A stretch of DNA of 15,899 nucleotides from an uncultured Prevotella sp. GTDB lineage: Bacteria > Bacteroidota > Bacteroidia > Bacteroidales > Bacteroidaceae. Location of the stretch: NCBI GenBank assembly GCA_900543155.1, contig UQQN01000055.1, forward strand, positions 1 through 15,899, written 5' to 3'. Below the pieces are notes generated by a model. That model ran no database searches. It saw only the letters and a program-made list of their open reading frames with translations, and was not told the DNA's origin. Below are positions 14,128 to 15,899 of the stretch, piece by piece. Numbering within the stretch: position 1 is the stretch's first letter; each line of letters starts with the position of its first letter. Both the position numbers and the translations under genes were made by a program.

Positions 14128-14159
14128 TCACTCTTCAATATAACGATAATACCAAAAAA

Positions 14160-15527
14160 CTAAAAATTCAAGTGGAAAACCACCACAGCCTCAATGCCCC
14201 GACGAATCATGTCGACAGGCATATTCTCGTTAGGCGAATGAATCGCATTACTTTCAAGCCCAAAGCCCATCAGCACCGTCTTCACCCCCAATTCACGCTC
14301 AAAGTCGCTAATAATAGGGATGCTACCCCCACGGCGCACAGCCAACGGACGCTTGCCAAAAGCCTGCGCAAAACCCGCCTCGGCTGCCTTATAAGCCCCC
14401 CAAGTAATGGGGCACACATACCCCTCGCCACCATGCATCGGGGTCACCTTCACCTTTACACAAGCAGGAGCAATGCTTTGCATGTAGTCGGCAAAAAGCT
14501 GCGAAATTTTTTCGTGTTGCTGATGGGGCACCAAGCGAGTCGACACCTTGGCATAAGCCTTAGAGGGCAACACCGTCTTAGCACCCTCGCCCGTATAGCC
14601 GCCCCAAATGCCACACACGTCGAACGACGGACGGCAAGCATTGCGCTCAATGGTAGAATAACCCACCTCGCCACGCAAAGCCTCCACACCAATAGCCTGC
14701 TTATAAGCCTCCTCGTTAAAGGGGATGCTTGCTATCATCTCGCGCTCTTCAGCCGAAATCTCCTCCACATCGTCATAAAAGTGTGGCACCACAATGCGTC
14801 CATTCTCGTCCACCACACGTGCCAACATCTCGCAAAGCACATTGATAGGGTTTGCCACAGCCCCGCCAAAGTGTCCGCTGTGCAAGTCGCGGTTAGGCCC
14901 CGTCACCTCAATCTGCCAATAAGCCAAACCCCTCAACCCCGTAGTGAGCGAGGGCAACTCAGGGGCAAGAATCGAAGTGTCGCTAACCAAAATCGCATCG
15001 CAGCGCAACAACTCGCGGTGCTTTTTCAAAAAAGCACCCAGCGAGGGCGAACCAATCTCCTCCTCACCCTCAAAAATAAACTTCACATTATGCTTCAGCA
15101 AGTTGTGTTTCGTTAAATACTCAAACGCCTTAACCTGAATAAAGCTCTGCCCCTTATCATCGTCAGCACCACGTGCCCAAATGCGTCCATCGCGCACTTG
15201 CGGTTCAAAGGGCGGCGTGTGCCACAGCTCCACAGGGTCGGCAGGCATCACGTCGTAGTGCCCATACACCAACACCGTGGGCGCATCGTCGCTCACATGT
15301 CGCTCAGCAAACACCAGCGGATTCCCATCCGAGGGCATTACCTCGGCACGATCCACCCCAGCAGCAACTAACAACTCGCACCACCTTTGGGCGCAGCGTC
15401 CCATATCGTCGTGATGCGCAGGGTCCGAACTAATGCTCGCAATGCGAATCAAACTAAAAAGTTCATCCAAAAAACGCGCCTCGTTTTCTTGAATGTATTG
15501 CTGAATTTCTGTTTGTGTAGTAGTCAT
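14160..15527 (-). CDS. M20-family metallodipeptidase
   Basis: 455 aa, no signal peptide, cytosolic. Di-zinc M20 dipeptidase (carnosinase/PepV-like): VYGHYDVMPADP (H90, catalytic D92), GADDDKGQ (bridging D123), EGEEEIGSPS (catalytic E156, ligand E157), SDTS (D183) and NAIHSPNEN (H430). The lid domain carries DLHSGHFGG with H216. All ligands are intact and length is typical. It hydrolyses dipeptides or short peptides. A promoter with two consensus -7 boxes lies at 15649-15684. It precedes the GH123 gene on one transcript, separated by 32 nt. A plausible joint role is glycopeptide breakdown, but the dipeptidase is cytosolic and the hydrolase secreted, so the pairing is only suggestive. Confidence 0.95.
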   Translation of the reverse strand: MTTTQTEIQQYIQENEARFLDELFSLIRIASISSDPAHHDDMGRCAQRWCELLVAAGVDRAEVMPSDGNPLVFAERHVSDDAPTVLVYGHYDVMPADPVELWHTPPFEPQVRDGRIWARGADDDKGQSFIQVKAFEYLTKHNLLKHNVKFIFEGEEEIGSPSLGAFLKKHRELLRCDAILVSDTSILAPELPSLTTGLRGLAYWQIEVTGPNRDLHSGHFGGAVANPINVLCEMLARVVDENGRIVVPHFYDDVEEISAEEREMIASIPFNEEAYKQAIGVEALRGEVGYSTIERNACRPSFDVCGIWGGYTGEGAKTVLPSKAYAKVSTRLVPHQQHEKISQLFADYMQSIAPACVKVKVTPMHGGEGYVCPITWGAYKAAEAGFAQAFGKRPLAVRRGGSIPIISDFERELGVKTVLMGFGLESNAIHSPNENMPVDMIRRGIEAVVVFHLNF

Positions 15528-15648
15528 AAATCTTTTTTTTAAAAATGCGAGGGAAGGGCGGGAAATAAAGGAGAAAGAGCATCACCATTTTTTATGTGTG
15601 TCACCCCTCCAAGCCTTACCCATAAAAACCCCTCTACCAAATCTTTGC

Positions 15649-15684
15649 CAAATTTACAACTAACCACGCACACCCCCAAATTTA
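15649..15684 (-). promoter_or_regulatory. Bacteroidetes promoter(s) for the dipeptidase-GH123 operon
   Basis: On the minus strand, TTG (15677-15679) is followed after 20 nt by TAAATTTG (15649-15656), a full consensus match, giving a leader of roughly 115 nt before the ATG at 15527. The same 8-mer TAAATTTG also occurs at 15677-15684, with a possible TTG 22 nt further upstream, so a second, weaker start is possible. The leader region (15528-15648) is C-rich on the plus strand and holds no recognisable gene or riboswitch. Confidence 0.5.
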
Positions 15685-15774
15685 TTCCACCAAAACCGCG
15701 CCCCCACAAGCAGGCAAGGGCAAAATCCACCAAAATGTTCGGCACAATTTTGCGCCTTCCTAATGCGAAAAAGT

Positions 15775-15891
15775 ATTAATGAAATAATTAATGGGCATTC
15801 ATGGTAATTAATGTTCAAAATAAACGCGAAGCGAAAATTTGATATTGCTGCTACGCAGCTAGTTTTGTGAACATTAATTGTCATTAATTCG
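15775..15891. repeat. inverted-repeat element, ATTAAT decad class
   Basis: Left arm units ATTAAT/ATTCAT start at 15787, 15797 and 15807 with a 10-nt period, and a further ATTAAT is at 15775. Right arm units ATTAAT are at 15873 and 15883. ATTAATGTTC...AAAA (15807-15820) is matched by TTTTGTGAACATTAAT (15863-15878). The loop contains a perfect GCTGC-TAC-GCAGC hairpin (15847-15859). It may extend past the window edge. Confidence 0.6.
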
Positions 15892-15899
15892 GGGACATT

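Noticed and set aside
14172..15116. long plus-strand open frame (314 codons) opposite the M20 dipeptidase gene
   Set aside because: It mirrors the conserved dipeptidase on the other strand, has no domain logic and is rich in His/Arg/Leu as antisense frames are.

Overview
The window looks like chromosomal DNA from a member of the Bacteroidales, most likely a Prevotellaceae relative. Evidence: promoters fit the Bacteroidetes consensus (TTG, 19-20 nt, TAnnTTTG) rather than the sigma-70 form. Ribosome-binding sites are not obvious. The protein set (short MenE, DUF5063 - 3'-5' exonuclease - RlmI order, GH123 lipid/glycan-type hydrolase with DUF4091 fold) is typical of that group. No transposase, phage gene, tRNA, rRNA or CRISPR array was seen. 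The genus is an inference.

Layout. 1-361: non-coding repeats. 359-1201 (-): lipoprotein-type M15 zinc peptidase. 1341-6228 (+): a menaquinone/chorismate block with menB, a fused menC-menE, a hotdog thioesterase that is a candidate DHNA-CoA thioesterase, and aroB. 6389-9339 (+): a PceC/NosR-like membrane flavoprotein with two CX3CP motifs, a membrane-anchored nitroreductase, and an EamA transporter. 9455-9826: a promoter followed by an untranslated, structured, terminator-ended transcript (candidate small RNA). 9920-12344 (+): a tight DUF5063 - DEDDy exonuclease - RlmI operon. 12463-15527 (-): M20 dipeptidase followed by a secreted GH123-family hydrolase. 15528-15899: leader/promoter region and a further palindromic repeat.

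How the genes may work together. MenC-MenE and MenB take SHCHC to DHNA-CoA, the thioesterase could release DHNA, and AroB feeds chorismate to the start of the pathway. Menaquinol could then supply electrons to the PceC-like protein, which carries an FMN domain on the outer face with an ApbE flavinylation motif. The next gene encodes a nitroreductase with an N-terminal membrane segment, so the pair could be an extracytosolic, menaquinol-driven flavin reductase. This is inference, but it is the best candidate for an undescribed system here.

The second notable theme is between the genes. Almost every intergenic space is filled by an AT-rich inverted-repeat element whose arms are built from short tandem units (7 nt in three sequence classes, 10 nt in a fourth). 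These elements begin within about 0-5 nt of a stop codon. Two copies, at 9341-9454 and 12349-12458, are the same element in opposite orientation with compensatory arm changes. In two other copies the right arm has been tandemly duplicated.
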